From: JAGQWW01 sp041392845
Lineage (GTDB): Bacteria > Bacteroidota > Bacteroidia > Chitinophagales > Saprospiraceae
Direction of reading: 5' to 3'
NCBI GenBank assembly: GCA_041392845.1
Contig: JAWKLG010000029.1
Span: forward strand, 21,522 to 85,521
DNA length: 64,000 nt
Positions 16,912-25,644 of this stretch are shown here, piece by piece. How positions within the stretch are numbered: position 1 is the first letter of the stretch; the number at the start of each line of letters is the position of its first letter. The notes below the pieces were generated by a model. The model was not told where the DNA came from, ran no database searches, and worked only from the letters and a program-made list of their open reading frames with translations. The position numbers were made by a program, and so were the translations under genes.

Positions 16912-18777
16912 ATGGTTAGAGCTGGATTGGCTTGCCTCCTCATGGTTTTAGGTATTTTTAATACCAAAGCGCAGCCTTCTTACACTGCATTGGATTCAGT
17001 TATTATGTACCAGGGTGAATTTGGATACGGAACCAATGTGGGCGCCTATCCACCTTGGAGAGATGAAAACCTCGCAAATATCGCAGCCGGAAATGAGGAG
17101 TTGGGGCTTCCGGGTCTGGGAATTACATGTTTCAGACCAGAGCTGCCTGAACTTTTCGTAGATTATTGGGGATACGACATCCGCCATGATGCATTTGCTC
17201 ATTACGATAGCCTTGGAATGAAAGACCATGTGTTATTTATTGGTCAGCCTGCTCCTCATCATCGGGATACCGCAGAATATTGTGAAGGTCAACAAAGCAG
17301 GGTCTTTCTTAATCTTTATGAGCCAATTTGGGATGATGGAATGGATGGCACACCAATTAATGACAGCAATTATTTTGCACGCTATGTTTATTTACTGGTT
17401 CAAAATTATGGAGCTCAAGTAAGATTTTGGGAAGTTTGGAATGAACCTGATCTAGATATTGGAGGAAACGCACCACTTTTACCCGGACAGCCAGGTAATT
17501 GGTGGGAAAATGATCCGCCGGCCTGTGAGGTTCAATTACTTGCTCCTGTTTATCACTATATAAGGATGCTTCGGATAACTTACGAAGTGGTAAAGACCTA
17601 TTACCCGGAAGATTATGTGGCAGTTGGCGGGCTTGGAAATCCAAGTTATCTGGATGCGATACTTCGAAACACGGACAATCCACATGGTGGAGCAACTGAT
17701 TCATTATTTCCTCTAAAAGGAGGTGCCTATTTTGATTGTATGAGTTTTCATAGCTACCCACATCTCGATGGTTCGCTTCAGGAATGGGACAATGATATAA
17801 TGGGTTTTGTTTACCACAGGCATTCTGATGCTGCATTAAAAGGATTATTGGATAGAAGGAAAGCCATGCAAGATGTATTGTGGAATCGTGGTTTTGATGG
17901 AAATTCTTTTCCTCAAAAAGAATGGATACTTACTGAAACAAATATTCCAAGGGTAGCATTTACTCCCGGGTTTATTGGTTCAGATTTAGCCCAGAGGAAT
18001 TTTTTGATGAAGGCTTTGATTGCCTGTCAAAAGCATTATATCCGTCAATTTCATGTATATAGTTTAGCTGATGTCGAAAAAGTTGATTCAGCTAATTATG
18101 AATTTGAACTCATGGGAATGTTTTTAAATCTAAGCGGAACCCAGCCGCATGCCTATCAGAGGACTATTTCTGGAATTGGATATGAAACCATTGCCAAAGA
18201 ACTTGGAGGATTTCATTTTGATGCCAGACTTACTGATTCGCTCTATTTAGATAACACTGTAAATGGTGCTGTTTTTAAAAATAAAGAGGATCAGTTAAAA
18301 ATTGTATTATGGGCTGTTACTCAAATAGATAATTCTGAATATGCCTTAAGCAATTTTCGGTTACCTGGATTCTTTGATGCAGATCTTCTTTATGAAAAAG
18401 ATTGGGCTTATGCTGCTACCGGAGATATTAGAACAGTTCATCCTGATTCTATTATTTTGCATGGTGACCCTCGTGTTTATACCATAGAAAAGAGGGTTGC
18501 TACTGAAGAACAGTCAGGTAATAGCGGTTTATTTATTTTCCCTAATCCTATAAATGGATCTTCCTTATTTATTAAAATGCCGGAGACAGTTGGAGATAAC
18601 CTGCAAATTTCTATTTTTGATACAGGTGGGAATCTTCAAATTAGGGAATTGGTTTCGAAATCATTTGTAGATAGTGGCTTGTTAAAGCTGGATGTAGGAG
18701 CGCTGGAAAACGGATGTTTTCTTGTGCAGCTTAAAGGGGATAAGGTACTATATTCAACTAAGTTGATAAAACTATAG
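16912..18777 (+). CDS. Secreted glycosidase-like TIM-barrel protein with T9SS type A sorting domain
   Basis: 621 residues from the ATG at 16912, which begins the signal peptide (LACLLMVLGIFNTKAQ); a TTG 48 bases upstream would spoil it. The body resembles clan GH-A glycoside hydrolases (GH39-like): WEVWNEPDLD, with the candidate acid/base Glu on strand 4, MSFHSYPHLDG, and WILTETNIPR, with a candidate nucleophile Glu on strand 7. A small beta domain follows (about 440-540), then a type A T9SS sorting domain (IFPNPINGSSLF ... GCFLVQLKGDKVLYSTKLIKL). The substrate is unknown; no polysaccharide-utilisation genes are near. The Glu pair and barrel are inferred from short motifs, so another GH-A family is possible. 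Confidence 0.8.
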   Translation: MVRAGLACLLMVLGIFNTKAQPSYTALDSVIMYQGEFGYGTNVGAYPPWRDENLANIAAGNEELGLPGLGITCFRPELPELFVDYWGYDIRHDAFAHYDSLGMKDHVLFIGQPAPHHRDTAEYCEGQQSRVFLNLYEPIWDDGMDGTPINDSNYFARYVYLLVQNYGAQVRFWEVWNEPDLDIGGNAPLLPGQPGNWWENDPPACEVQLLAPVYHYIRMLRITYEVVKTYYPEDYVAVGGLGNPSYLDAILRNTDNPHGGATDSLFPLKGGAYFDCMSFHSYPHLDGSLQEWDNDIMGFVYHRHSDAALKGLLDRRKAMQDVLWNRGFDGNSFPQKEWILTETNIPRVAFTPGFIGSDLAQRNFLMKALIACQKHYIRQFHVYSLADVEKVDSANYEFELMGMFLNLSGTQPHAYQRTISGIGYETIAKELGGFHFDARLTDSLYLDNTVNGAVFKNKEDQLKIVLWAVTQIDNSEYALSNFRLPGFFDADLLYEKDWAYAATGDIRTVHPDSIILHGDPRVYTIEKRVATEEQSGNSGLFIFPNPINGSSLFIKMPETVGDNLQISIFDTGGNLQIRELVSKSFVDSGLLKLDVGALENGCFLVQLKGDKVLYSTKLIKL

Positions 18778-18787
18778 AAATCCGAAA

Positions 18788-19201
18788 ATGCTAAAAGGAG
18801 TAAAAGATGGAATTGCAGGAGCCTGGGATACATTGGTTGAAAAGGCCAATTTGCTAAAAAAAGGCTCTAATAAAATGATAGATTCCTGGTTGGAGGTACT
18901 GCCCAGGATTTCATCTTATGGTTTTGAAATCAACAGTTTTGCAATGAATTACTCTCTTAATCCGTCAATGGAGGTAGAATTGGTAGGGAATCTGGAAGAT
19001 TTTCCTGCAGAAAGGATTAGTGAGATTATGAAAGAAAATAAAAACAGCCCTGCAATCAGGTCGGTTTTTCAAGCTTTGAAAACCACCATAAATCTTCAAA
19101 AAAGGTTGAAAGAGACACCCAAAAATGAAATTGTAATTGAAGTAAGAGTTTCTATATCTCCTGAAATCAAAGTATTCCTGGGTGTCCCTTTGGTGGAGTA
19201 A
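18788..19201 (+). CDS. Small protein of unknown function
   Basis: 137 residues, no signal peptide and no membrane helix. The N-terminal third is helical and Lys-rich (MLKGVKDGIAGAWDTLVEKANLLKKG), followed by an alternating pattern that suggests beta-strands (YGFEINSFAMNYSLN, MEVELVGNL, EIVIEVRVSISPEIKVFLG). I do not recognise a family. It starts 10 bases after the glycosidase-like gene on the same strand, and ends one base before the convergent DUF4290 gene, with no terminator between them. Confidence 0.7.
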   Translation: MLKGVKDGIAGAWDTLVEKANLLKKGSNKMIDSWLEVLPRISSYGFEINSFAMNYSLNPSMEVELVGNLEDFPAERISEIMKENKNSPAIRSVFQALKTTINLQKRLKETPKNEIVIEVRVSISPEIKVFLGVPLVE

Positions 19202-19885
19202 TTATTTTCTCCTTCTGTATTTATTGTTGTTGTTATTGTTTCTTCTATTTCTATCGCCACCGCGGTAGTCTGATTTTTTATTGTCGTCTCTACCTTTGGT
19301 ATTTTTCCTTCTATTGGAATGGGTTAAGCTGTCAAGTTCGGCATTCTCATGCAATTCCAGCTTTCCTTTAGAAAGAATTTTGATGTCTTCAATAATTACA
19401 TCGTCGCTTACATAATGCTCTTTGTTCCAGGTCTTGTAAGCCATTTTCATATAGTTACCAATTACCTCTACGAAAGCATCTTTTGTTTCACCGTCTTCCA
19501 TAGCAATGGCCTTTCTTACCAATTCCTGAACATTGTGACCGTAATGACGGAAACGCGATTCAGTTACAGGATAGCCTGGATGTTCAGGTTTTTGTGCTTT
19601 TTCTTCCGGAGTTGGAATTTTTCCGTCCAGAGGAGTTACATCCAATTCGTATTCAGCTATTTTGAAAACGTGTTTCCACATTTTTTCTCTTACATCTTCA
19701 ATGTTCCTGTTTTGGGGAACCATTTGCATCATTAGACTAATCACCTTTTCAACAAAGATTTGCCTGACTTCCGGATCCTCAATTTCTTTTGCAGTACGTA
19801 TCATTTGCTGCACATTTCGACCATACTCAGGCATAATGAGCGGCTCTTTTGCAGAATTGTATTCCATTTCAAATTTGAAAGACAT
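19202..19885 (-). CDS. DUF4290 protein with basic Asn/Arg-rich tail
   Basis: 227 residues. The DUF4290 core, a Bacteroidota-specific family, is seen in EYNSAKEPLIMPEYGRNVQQM and HYGHNVQELVRKAIAMEDGETK; it contains two similar halves that each begin with a YGxNVQxxxR motif. The C-terminal 40 residues are low-complexity (Arg, Asn, Lys, Asp; RNRRNNNNNNKYRRRK), reminiscent of RNA-binding tails. It is the last gene of a minus-strand set with glmS (35-base gap) and DUF4270; this neighbourhood is common in the phylum. The function is unknown. Confidence 0.85.
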   Translation of the reverse strand: MSFKFEMEYNSAKEPLIMPEYGRNVQQMIRTAKEIEDPEVRQIFVEKVISLMMQMVPQNRNIEDVREKMWKHVFKIAEYELDVTPLDGKIPTPEEKAQKPEHPGYPVTESRFRHYGHNVQELVRKAIAMEDGETKDAFVEVIGNYMKMAYKTWNKEHYVSDDVIIEDIKILSKGKLELHENAELDSLTHSNRRKNTKGRDDNKKSDYRGGDRNRRNNNNNNKYRRRK

Positions 19886-19920
19886 AGTTGGAATTTATAA
19901 GTTGAAAAAGCTTCTTTTAA

Positions 19921-21762
19921 TTATTCAACGGTAACTGACTTAGCCAGGTTACGTGGTTGGTCTACATTACAACCTCTTAGTACAGCAATGTAATAAGAAA
20001 GTAATTGTAAAGGTACTACAGACAGTAAAGGCGTCAAGGGCTCTTCTGTATCTGGAATTTCAATACTATAATCAGCCATTTTGCTGATTTCAACATCTCC
20101 TTCTGTAACTATTGCAATAACTACTCCTTTTCTGGCTTTTACTTCCTGAACGTTGGAAGCAATTTTGTCATATGCACTTTTATTTGTGCAAATAACAATT
20201 ACCGGCATATTCTCATCGATAAGTGCAATAGGGCCATGCTTCATTTCAGCAGCCGGGTACCCTTCAGCATGGATGTACGAAATTTCTTTAAGTTTTAAGG
20301 CACCTTCCAGAGCAACCGGGAAGTTGTAGCCTCTACCCAAATAGAGCGCATTGGTTGCATCCTTGATTTCATTTGCAATATATTCGATCTGGCTGGCTTT
20401 GTCCAGTACCCTTTTAAGTTTTCCTGGAATGTTCTCCAATTCGACCAAAAGTCTGTGATAATAGGATTCTGAAATCGTTCCACGTTTGTGGGCTAGACTC
20501 AGGGCCATCATGGTAAGTAAAGTAACTTGTCCGGTGAATGCCTTGGTACTAGCAACTCCAATCTCAGGACCTGCATGGATGTATGACCCTGCATTGGTTG
20601 TTCTGGCTATTGATGAACCCACTACATTAACAATTCCATACACCAGTGCATTTCTGGTTTTTGCCAATTCCAATGCAGCCAGTGTATCTGCAGTTTCACC
20701 TGATTGTGAAAGCGCAACGACTACATCGTCTTCATTAATGATTGGATTTCTGTATCTCAATTCAGATGCATACTCCACTTCAACAGGGATTCGGGCTAAA
20801 TCTTCAAGTAGGTATTCTCCAATTAGTCCGGCATGCCAGGATGTTCCGCAACCTGCGATAATAAATCTTGGCGCTTTTCCCATTCGTGAACTGTACTCTT
20901 CAATGCCTCCCAATCGTATCCAACCTTCATTTGCGTTTAATCTACCTCTCATGGCATCGGCAATGGTCTTAGGTTGTTCATGAATTTCTTTCATCATGAA
21001 GTAATCATAACCACCTTTTTCCAATTGTTCTATTTGAAGTTCTAATTCATGAACAAAGGGAGTTTGCACTACATTATCTTCGATGGTCTTAATTTCCATC
21101 TCACCATTCCTGTTTACCACGGCGATTTCACCATCGTTTAAATAAACAACTTGTTTGGTATGTTCAACAATGGGAGTTGCATCGGATGCCATAAAGAACT
21201 CATCATCGCCAATTCCTATTACCAAGGGACTTTGTTTTCTTGCTCCTACCAGTTTGTCAGGGTCTCTTTTATCAAGAACCACGATGGCATAAGCACCAAT
21301 TACTTTGGTCAATGCTATTCTGACAGCTTCTTCAAGTGGAAGTTTTTCTCTGTTTTGAAACTCTTCAATTAGATGAACAAGTACTTCAGTATCTGTTTCA
21401 CTTTGAAATACATGACCTTCATTCTCAAGTGCTCTTTTTAAAACAGAATAATTTTCGATGATTCCATTGTGGACCAGAACCAGGTTCTTATTTCCTGATG
21501 TATGTGGGTGAGCATTGGTGTCATCGGGCTTTCCGTGAGTAGCCCAACGGGTATGACCGATTCCGGATTTCCCGTTCACTTTATTTGAACTGATAAAATC
21601 TACCAGGTCAGATACCTTTCCTTTTCTTTTATAAAGGTTGAAATCTCCATTTAATAGAGCGACTCCTGCACTGTCGTATCCTCTATATTCAAGTCTTTGA
21701 AGTCCTTTAATAATAATGGGATACGCTTCCTGGGGGCCGATGTAAGCAACAATACCGCACAT
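19921..21762 (-). CDS. glmS: Glutamine--fructose-6-phosphate aminotransferase (isomerising)
   Basis: 613 residues; makes glucosamine-6-phosphate from fructose-6-phosphate and glutamine, the first step towards UDP-GlcNAc for peptidoglycan and lipid A. N-terminal class II glutamine amidotransferase domain with the nucleophile Cys2 after Met removal (CGIVAYIG) and GHTRWATHG; two SIS sugar-isomerase domains follow (FIIAGCGTSWHAGL, SQSGETADTLAAL, STKAFTGQV, AEMKHGPIALID) and the C-terminus ends QPRNLAKSVTVE. It starts 12 bases after the DUF4270 gene, so the two are co-transcribed. I looked for a glmS ribozyme upstream; the 12-base gap leaves no room for it. Confidence 0.97.
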   Translation of the reverse strand: MCGIVAYIGPQEAYPIIIKGLQRLEYRGYDSAGVALLNGDFNLYKRKGKVSDLVDFISSNKVNGKSGIGHTRWATHGKPDDTNAHPHTSGNKNLVLVHNGIIENYSVLKRALENEGHVFQSETDTEVLVHLIEEFQNREKLPLEEAVRIALTKVIGAYAIVVLDKRDPDKLVGARKQSPLVIGIGDDEFFMASDATPIVEHTKQVVYLNDGEIAVVNRNGEMEIKTIEDNVVQTPFVHELELQIEQLEKGGYDYFMMKEIHEQPKTIADAMRGRLNANEGWIRLGGIEEYSSRMGKAPRFIIAGCGTSWHAGLIGEYLLEDLARIPVEVEYASELRYRNPIINEDDVVVALSQSGETADTLAALELAKTRNALVYGIVNVVGSSIARTTNAGSYIHAGPEIGVASTKAFTGQVTLLTMMALSLAHKRGTISESYYHRLLVELENIPGKLKRVLDKASQIEYIANEIKDATNALYLGRGYNFPVALEGALKLKEISYIHAEGYPAAEMKHGPIALIDENMPVIVICTNKSAYDKIASNVQEVKARKGVVIAIVTEGDVEISKMADYSIEIPDTEEPLTPLLSVVPLQLLSYYIAVLRGCNVDQPRNLAKSVTVE

Positions 21763-21774
21763 TTTCGAATTGGT

Positions 21775-23115
21775 TTAATTGGATGTTTTTGAGAAATATA
21801 AGTTGATCTTGGCAGGATGGTTTTGTGCGTTTCCACCATAAAAGACAACTCTTGAGGGGTCCTGCCAGCGCTTATTAACCTGAATATATACTTCTTTTGG
21901 AACTTCTCCTGCCCAAACTTTTGCAAGATAGGCACTTATGTTAAATGTATATTTTGTTTGGGAACCACTTTTTTGAGGTGTTCCACCAAACCAAAGATTA
22001 AAATCCGAGCTGTTTACTACATAAAGCAAGTCTTCAATAAAAACTTTGGTTGAATCGGATGCTCTTTGGTAAATCATTAACTGAGATGGGGGTGTAAACA
22101 AAGCGTTGTTACTGTTTGGAAGTTCTGCTATGGTTAGCTCTAATTCTGCTTTGCTTATGATGATATCTTCATTAAATGGTTTGTCAGGAAACGTAACTTT
22201 TGCTTCAAGTCCCTGCATTCCTTGTATGAAAATCAAACTATCATTTTCTGCAATACTATTTAGAAAGGGTTCCACTTCACTTCCAGCATAATCTGCTTCA
22301 AAATTTGATACCAGTGTTCTTTCGAAGTTGAAGTTTCTTTTTAAGAAGGTTGTATCGTCAGAATGGTAATAAACGCTAAATCTTGAAATGGAATTCAAAA
22401 AATCCAGGCTCAAAAGGCCATTATTTTGAGAACTTGGCTTTAAATAGAATCCTTTGTATTTTTCTAAAAAAGCGGAATCTGTTAGAAAAACTGAAGTATC
22501 GCTTGATTTAAAATCTTGAACAAAGGAGTTATCAAATTTTATTCTCCAATGATTCTTTGCTCTTACAGTTTCTTCATCTCCATCCAATGGTTCAATAATG
22601 GTAATTGAATCAACTGCTCCTGGTGAAAAACCATTGCTGACAGCTACTGGCATAGGTTCTGTAACAAAGGTTGAATTAGAAAAATATTCTTCATCATTGT
22701 CCAAATCTTCCGATAAAGCAAAAATTTCAGCAGTAAAGGTTTCGAGCGCATTACCGTAAACAGTAGCTGAATCAATATCTAGAATCAAAACGATTGAATC
22801 GATTCGATTGGCAATATCAAAATCGGGATTTACCTCTGGTGATTTCAATCGGAAATAAAGAGAAGCATTTTGGTTGCCAAAAATTGGATCATTGTAATTT
22901 CCGAATAAGTAATTGTCCAATGTGGCGATTGAAGGAGCGTAAATCCTAACAGAATCTCCTCTGACGGTTGAGATTTGAGGGTGAATAGTATCAGTGAAAA
23001 ATAATTCTACCTGTTCATCTTCGACTAAATCGGAGCCAATTAAGCCAGGCTCATTGCATGCTGAAATAATTGACAGCAAAAATACTCCACAAATAAGGTA
23101 AGATAATTTGTACAT
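21775..23115 (-). CDS. DUF4270 outer-membrane lipoprotein
   Basis: 446 residues from the ATG at 23115. This start places a lipoprotein signal directly at the N-terminus (YKLSYLICGVFLLSIISAC, lipobox ISAC); an upstream start at 23175 would add 20 residues before it. The DUF4270 family pattern is visible: NEPGLIGSDLVEDE, SIATLDNYLFGNYNDPIFG, then many beta-strands and a C-terminal NISAYLAKVWAG. The family is found in Bacteroidota as SusD-unrelated surface lipoproteins of unknown role, usually beside the GT5-like gene and glmS, as here. The next gene, glmS, is 12 bases downstream. Confidence 0.87.
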   Translation of the reverse strand: MYKLSYLICGVFLLSIISACNEPGLIGSDLVEDEQVELFFTDTIHPQISTVRGDSVRIYAPSIATLDNYLFGNYNDPIFGNQNASLYFRLKSPEVNPDFDIANRIDSIVLILDIDSATVYGNALETFTAEIFALSEDLDNDEEYFSNSTFVTEPMPVAVSNGFSPGAVDSITIIEPLDGDEETVRAKNHWRIKFDNSFVQDFKSSDTSVFLTDSAFLEKYKGFYLKPSSQNNGLLSLDFLNSISRFSVYYHSDDTTFLKRNFNFERTLVSNFEADYAGSEVEPFLNSIAENDSLIFIQGMQGLEAKVTFPDKPFNEDIIISKAELELTIAELPNSNNALFTPPSQLMIYQRASDSTKVFIEDLLYVVNSSDFNLWFGGTPQKSGSQTKYTFNISAYLAKVWAGEVPKEVYIQVNKRWQDPSRVVFYGGNAQNHPAKINLYFSKTSN

Positions 23116-23149
23116 TAAGTTTGGTTGCGTCGTTTGGTTAATAACACAA

Positions 23150-23238
23150 AAAAGTAGCCGTTCCATGTTTTCCAATTTTTGGTGACGGTTTAATAGTCAC
23201 TGTTAGATTGAAAAATGTTGTATCAAGAAACGGCTACC
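23150..23238 (-). terminator. Long-range terminator hairpin after the GT5-like gene
   Basis: On the minus strand GTAGCCGTT (23237-23229) pairs with AACGGCTAC (23162-23154), and the second arm is followed by a T6 run. The 66-base loop contains its own small stem GTGAC/GTCAC around 23182-23200. It lies between the GT5-like gene and DUF4270, so it probably separates them, with partial read-through possible. Confidence 0.65.
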
Positions 23239-23269
23239 TTTATTATTTCTTCATTTGATGTTAGGAATG

Positions 23270-24088
23270 CTACACTTCTGCCTCTGCAAGCAGGTTGTTG
23301 TAGAATTCCATATAAGCACTTAGATAATTGTCACCCTCCTGGAAATCCAGAACAGGTTTATCCAGGCCGCTTACAAGGCCTTTAAGCTCATCAGATGCAT
23401 CTTCACTTCCTACAATTACTCCGTCGGCATTTTCAATAGCTCCACGGTGAAGGGCTATTTGGTCTCCGTTTTTATAGGAAGCCAAATCTTCAGGAGTAAT
23501 ATTATTTATGGAAGCTTTATCAAGGAACGAATCTGTGAAAGAGGTTTCCATGGAGTTTTTGTACATGGAATAAACCACTTTTGCATTTTGGAATAAAGGA
23601 TCCGTTTTGTACGCTGTTCTTAGATATGCTGGTACAAGGCTGGTCATCCAACCGTGGCAATGTACGATATCTGGAGGCCAACCAAATTTTCTAACCGTTT
23701 CGATGACGCCTTTGCAGAAGAAGATCATCCTATCGGCATTGTCTTCAAAAGGTTTATCATTTTCATCGGTAAAAACTTTCTTTCTTTTGAAGAATTCTTC
23801 ATTATCAAGGAAGTAAACCTGCATTCTTGCACCTGGCAAAGAAGCAACTTTGATGATCAATGGATAATCATCATCATCGACAATTATGTTCATACCGGAA
23901 AGCCTTACAACTTCATGAAGACGGTGGCGGCGCTCATTGATGGTCCCGAATCTGGGCATGAGCACTCTGATTTCCATTCCATTTTCTTGAATATGTTGTG
24001 GCAGTTGGCGAGCTATATTTGAGATTTCTGATAGATCTGTATAAGGCTCCATTTCCTGAGTAACAATCAGGACTTTCTTTTTCTCCAT
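23270..24088 (-). CDS. Glycogen/starch synthase-like protein (single GT5 N-terminal domain)
   Basis: 272 residues from the ATG at 24088 (MEKKKVLIVTQEMEPY); an upstream in-frame start at 24142 adds 18 unrelated residues. It matches only the first Rossmann domain of glycosyltransferase family 5 (RVLMPRFGTINERRH, PDIVHCHGWMTSLVPAYLR, DSFLDKASINNITPEDLASY). Full glycogen synthases have about 470 residues in two domains. The second domain, which carries the ADP-glucose site, is missing, and the N-terminal KxGG loop is replaced by YTDLSEI. Short proteins of this type are widespread in Bacteroidota and are annotated as glycogen synthase, but glucosyl transfer by this protein alone looks unlikely. 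A TAACTTTG -7 box lies at 24147-24140. It is divergent from panC. Confidence 0.82.
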   Translation of the reverse strand: MEKKKVLIVTQEMEPYTDLSEISNIARQLPQHIQENGMEIRVLMPRFGTINERRHRLHEVVRLSGMNIIVDDDDYPLIIKVASLPGARMQVYFLDNEEFFKRKKVFTDENDKPFEDNADRMIFFCKGVIETVRKFGWPPDIVHCHGWMTSLVPAYLRTAYKTDPLFQNAKVVYSMYKNSMETSFTDSFLDKASINNITPEDLASYKNGDQIALHRGAIENADGVIVGSEDASDELKGLVSGLDKPVLDFQEGDNYLSAYMEFYNNLLAEAEV

Positions 24089-24259
24089 ATTGTTAAAATC
24101 GTTTTCAGAAAGGTTTAATAATGACCAATGACAGAAGCGCAAAGTTAAGAAAAAAGTCCGAGTTTTACTTATTTTTAGCCATCTCGGAAGGCGCTTAGTC
24201 TTTTAATTAACTATTTATTAGGTTTTTATACTATTTTTCATCGCAATTAGGGAATTTAC

Positions 24260-25108
24260 ATGATCCTATTTAAAAGAGTTCAAGATTTAAAAAAGTTCGT
24301 AGCGGCACGAAAAAAGGAAGGCAAGTCCATTGGATTTTCCCCAACGATGGGAGCACTGCATGAAGGTCATCTTTCGCTGCTTCAAAATTCCCAACAAAAA
24401 TGTGATGTAAGCATCGTAAGCATTTTTGTAAATCCTACCCAATTCAATGACCCGGAGGATTTAAAAAAATATCCTCGAAACGAAGAAAAAGATATTGCAC
24501 TTCTTGCTGCTGCCGGGTGCGACCTGGTATTTTTACCCAATCCGGAAGAAGTCTATCCCAAAGATTTGAATACTAAAATTCAAATTGATCTTGAAGGTTT
24601 GGATAAAGTCATGGAAGGGGCTTTTAGGCCCGGACATTTTGATGGAGTAGTTCAGGTAGTGAAAAGACTATTGGATATTGTTGAACCTGATTATCTTTTT
24701 ATGGGACAAAAAGATTTTCAACAATTCACTATTATTCAGTTGATGCTGGAAAAAACTTCACTTCCTGTGAAGTTGGAAGTGGTCCCAATTGTAAGAGAAG
24801 CCAGCGGATTGGCAAAGAGCAGCAGGAATGTCAGGTTGAGTGAAGATGCGAAAGGTAAGGCAACAGCAATTTTTAGAAATCTTTCAGGTTTAGCATCTGC
24901 TCTTGACCAACTCCCTTTAGAGGTAGTCAAATCTGAATTTTCGAAATCGATCATGGAAGCCGGATTAGAGCCAGAATACCTGTCTGTTATCGATGGTAAA
25001 ACCTTACAGGATGTCAACGATTATAAAAATCATGATTATGTGGTTGCCTGTGTTGCTGCCTGGATAGAAGGGGTTAGGCTGATTGATAATATGATTTTGA
25101 AACAATAA
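24260..25108 (+). CDS. panC: Pantothenate synthetase
   Basis: 282 residues. It joins pantoate and beta-alanine with ATP to give pantothenate, the precursor of coenzyme A. HIGH-type signature PTMGALHEGH at residues 28-37, the FVNPTQFN loop, GQKDFQQF and the KMSKS-like SSRNVRLS near residue 190 are all present. Together with the next gene, panD, which makes beta-alanine, it supplies both late enzymes of the pathway; panB is not in the window. The divergent GT5-like gene is about 170 bases upstream. Confidence 0.97.
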   Translation: MILFKRVQDLKKFVAARKKEGKSIGFSPTMGALHEGHLSLLQNSQQKCDVSIVSIFVNPTQFNDPEDLKKYPRNEEKDIALLAAAGCDLVFLPNPEEVYPKDLNTKIQIDLEGLDKVMEGAFRPGHFDGVVQVVKRLLDIVEPDYLFMGQKDFQQFTIIQLMLEKTSLPVKLEVVPIVREASGLAKSSRNVRLSEDAKGKATAIFRNLSGLASALDQLPLEVVKSEFSKSIMEAGLEPEYLSVIDGKTLQDVNDYKNHDYVVACVAAWIEGVRLIDNMILKQ

Positions 25109-25253
25109 TAATCTAGCCTTGTTATTGATATAATATTTTGAAATAGGGGTTACTTCTTTATGAAAGTTTCGTCTTAAAACTACGTAAAGGTTTCGGATGT
25201 TAATCTTTCTGGTTAATGAATGCCACTTTACTTTTTCTCTAATCAAATATTAT

Positions 25254-25261
25254 TATTTTTG
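25254..25261 (+). promoter_or_regulatory. -7 box of panD
   Basis: TATTTTTG, an exact TAnnTTTG match, ends 10 bases before the panD ATG at 25271. The -33 region is T-rich but lacks a clear TTTG. It indicates that panD has its own transcript in addition to any read-through from panC. Confidence 0.5.
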
Positions 25262-25270
25262 CACCCGCTT

Positions 25271-25621
25271 ATGATGATTCAGGTTTTCAAATCGAAAATT
25301 CACAGGGCCACCATTACTGAGGCCAACCTTAACTATGTGGGAAGTATCACCATAGATGAAGATCTTATGGATGCTGCCAACCTAATAGAAGGAGAGCGCG
25401 TACAAATCGTGAACAACAATAATGGTGAGCGTCTGGAAACCTATGTTATTAAGGGGCCACGAGGTTCCGGGGTGATTTGTTTGAATGGAGCAGCTGCTCG
25501 ACGCGCAGAGGTAGGAGATGTGGTGATTATTATCTCTTATGCTTACATGGATTTTGAAGAAGCAAAATCATTCAAGCCAACCGCTATTTTCCCTGACGAA
25601 CATAATAAGCTTCCGAATTAA
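25271..25621 (+). CDS. panD: Aspartate 1-decarboxylase (pyruvoyl enzyme)
   Basis: 116 residues. It decarboxylates aspartate to beta-alanine. The proenzyme cleaves itself at Gly24-Ser25 (NYVGSITID) to form the pyruvoyl group; with the ATG at 25271 this serine falls exactly at position 25, as in E. coli, so the upstream start at 25220 is rejected. Other conserved pieces are VQIVNNNNGER, YVIKGPRGSGVICLNGAAAR and GDVVIIISYA. Located 162 bases after panC. Confidence 0.96.
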   Translation: MMIQVFKSKIHRATITEANLNYVGSITIDEDLMDAANLIEGERVQIVNNNNGERLETYVIKGPRGSGVICLNGAAARRAEVGDVVIIISYAYMDFEEAKSFKPTAIFPDEHNKLPN

Positions 25622-25644
25622 AGACCTATCTAAAAGCTTCTGGC

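Noticed and set aside
21763..21774. glmS ribozyme
   Set aside because: The gap between DUF4270 and glmS is only 12 bases, leaving no room for the ribozyme fold.
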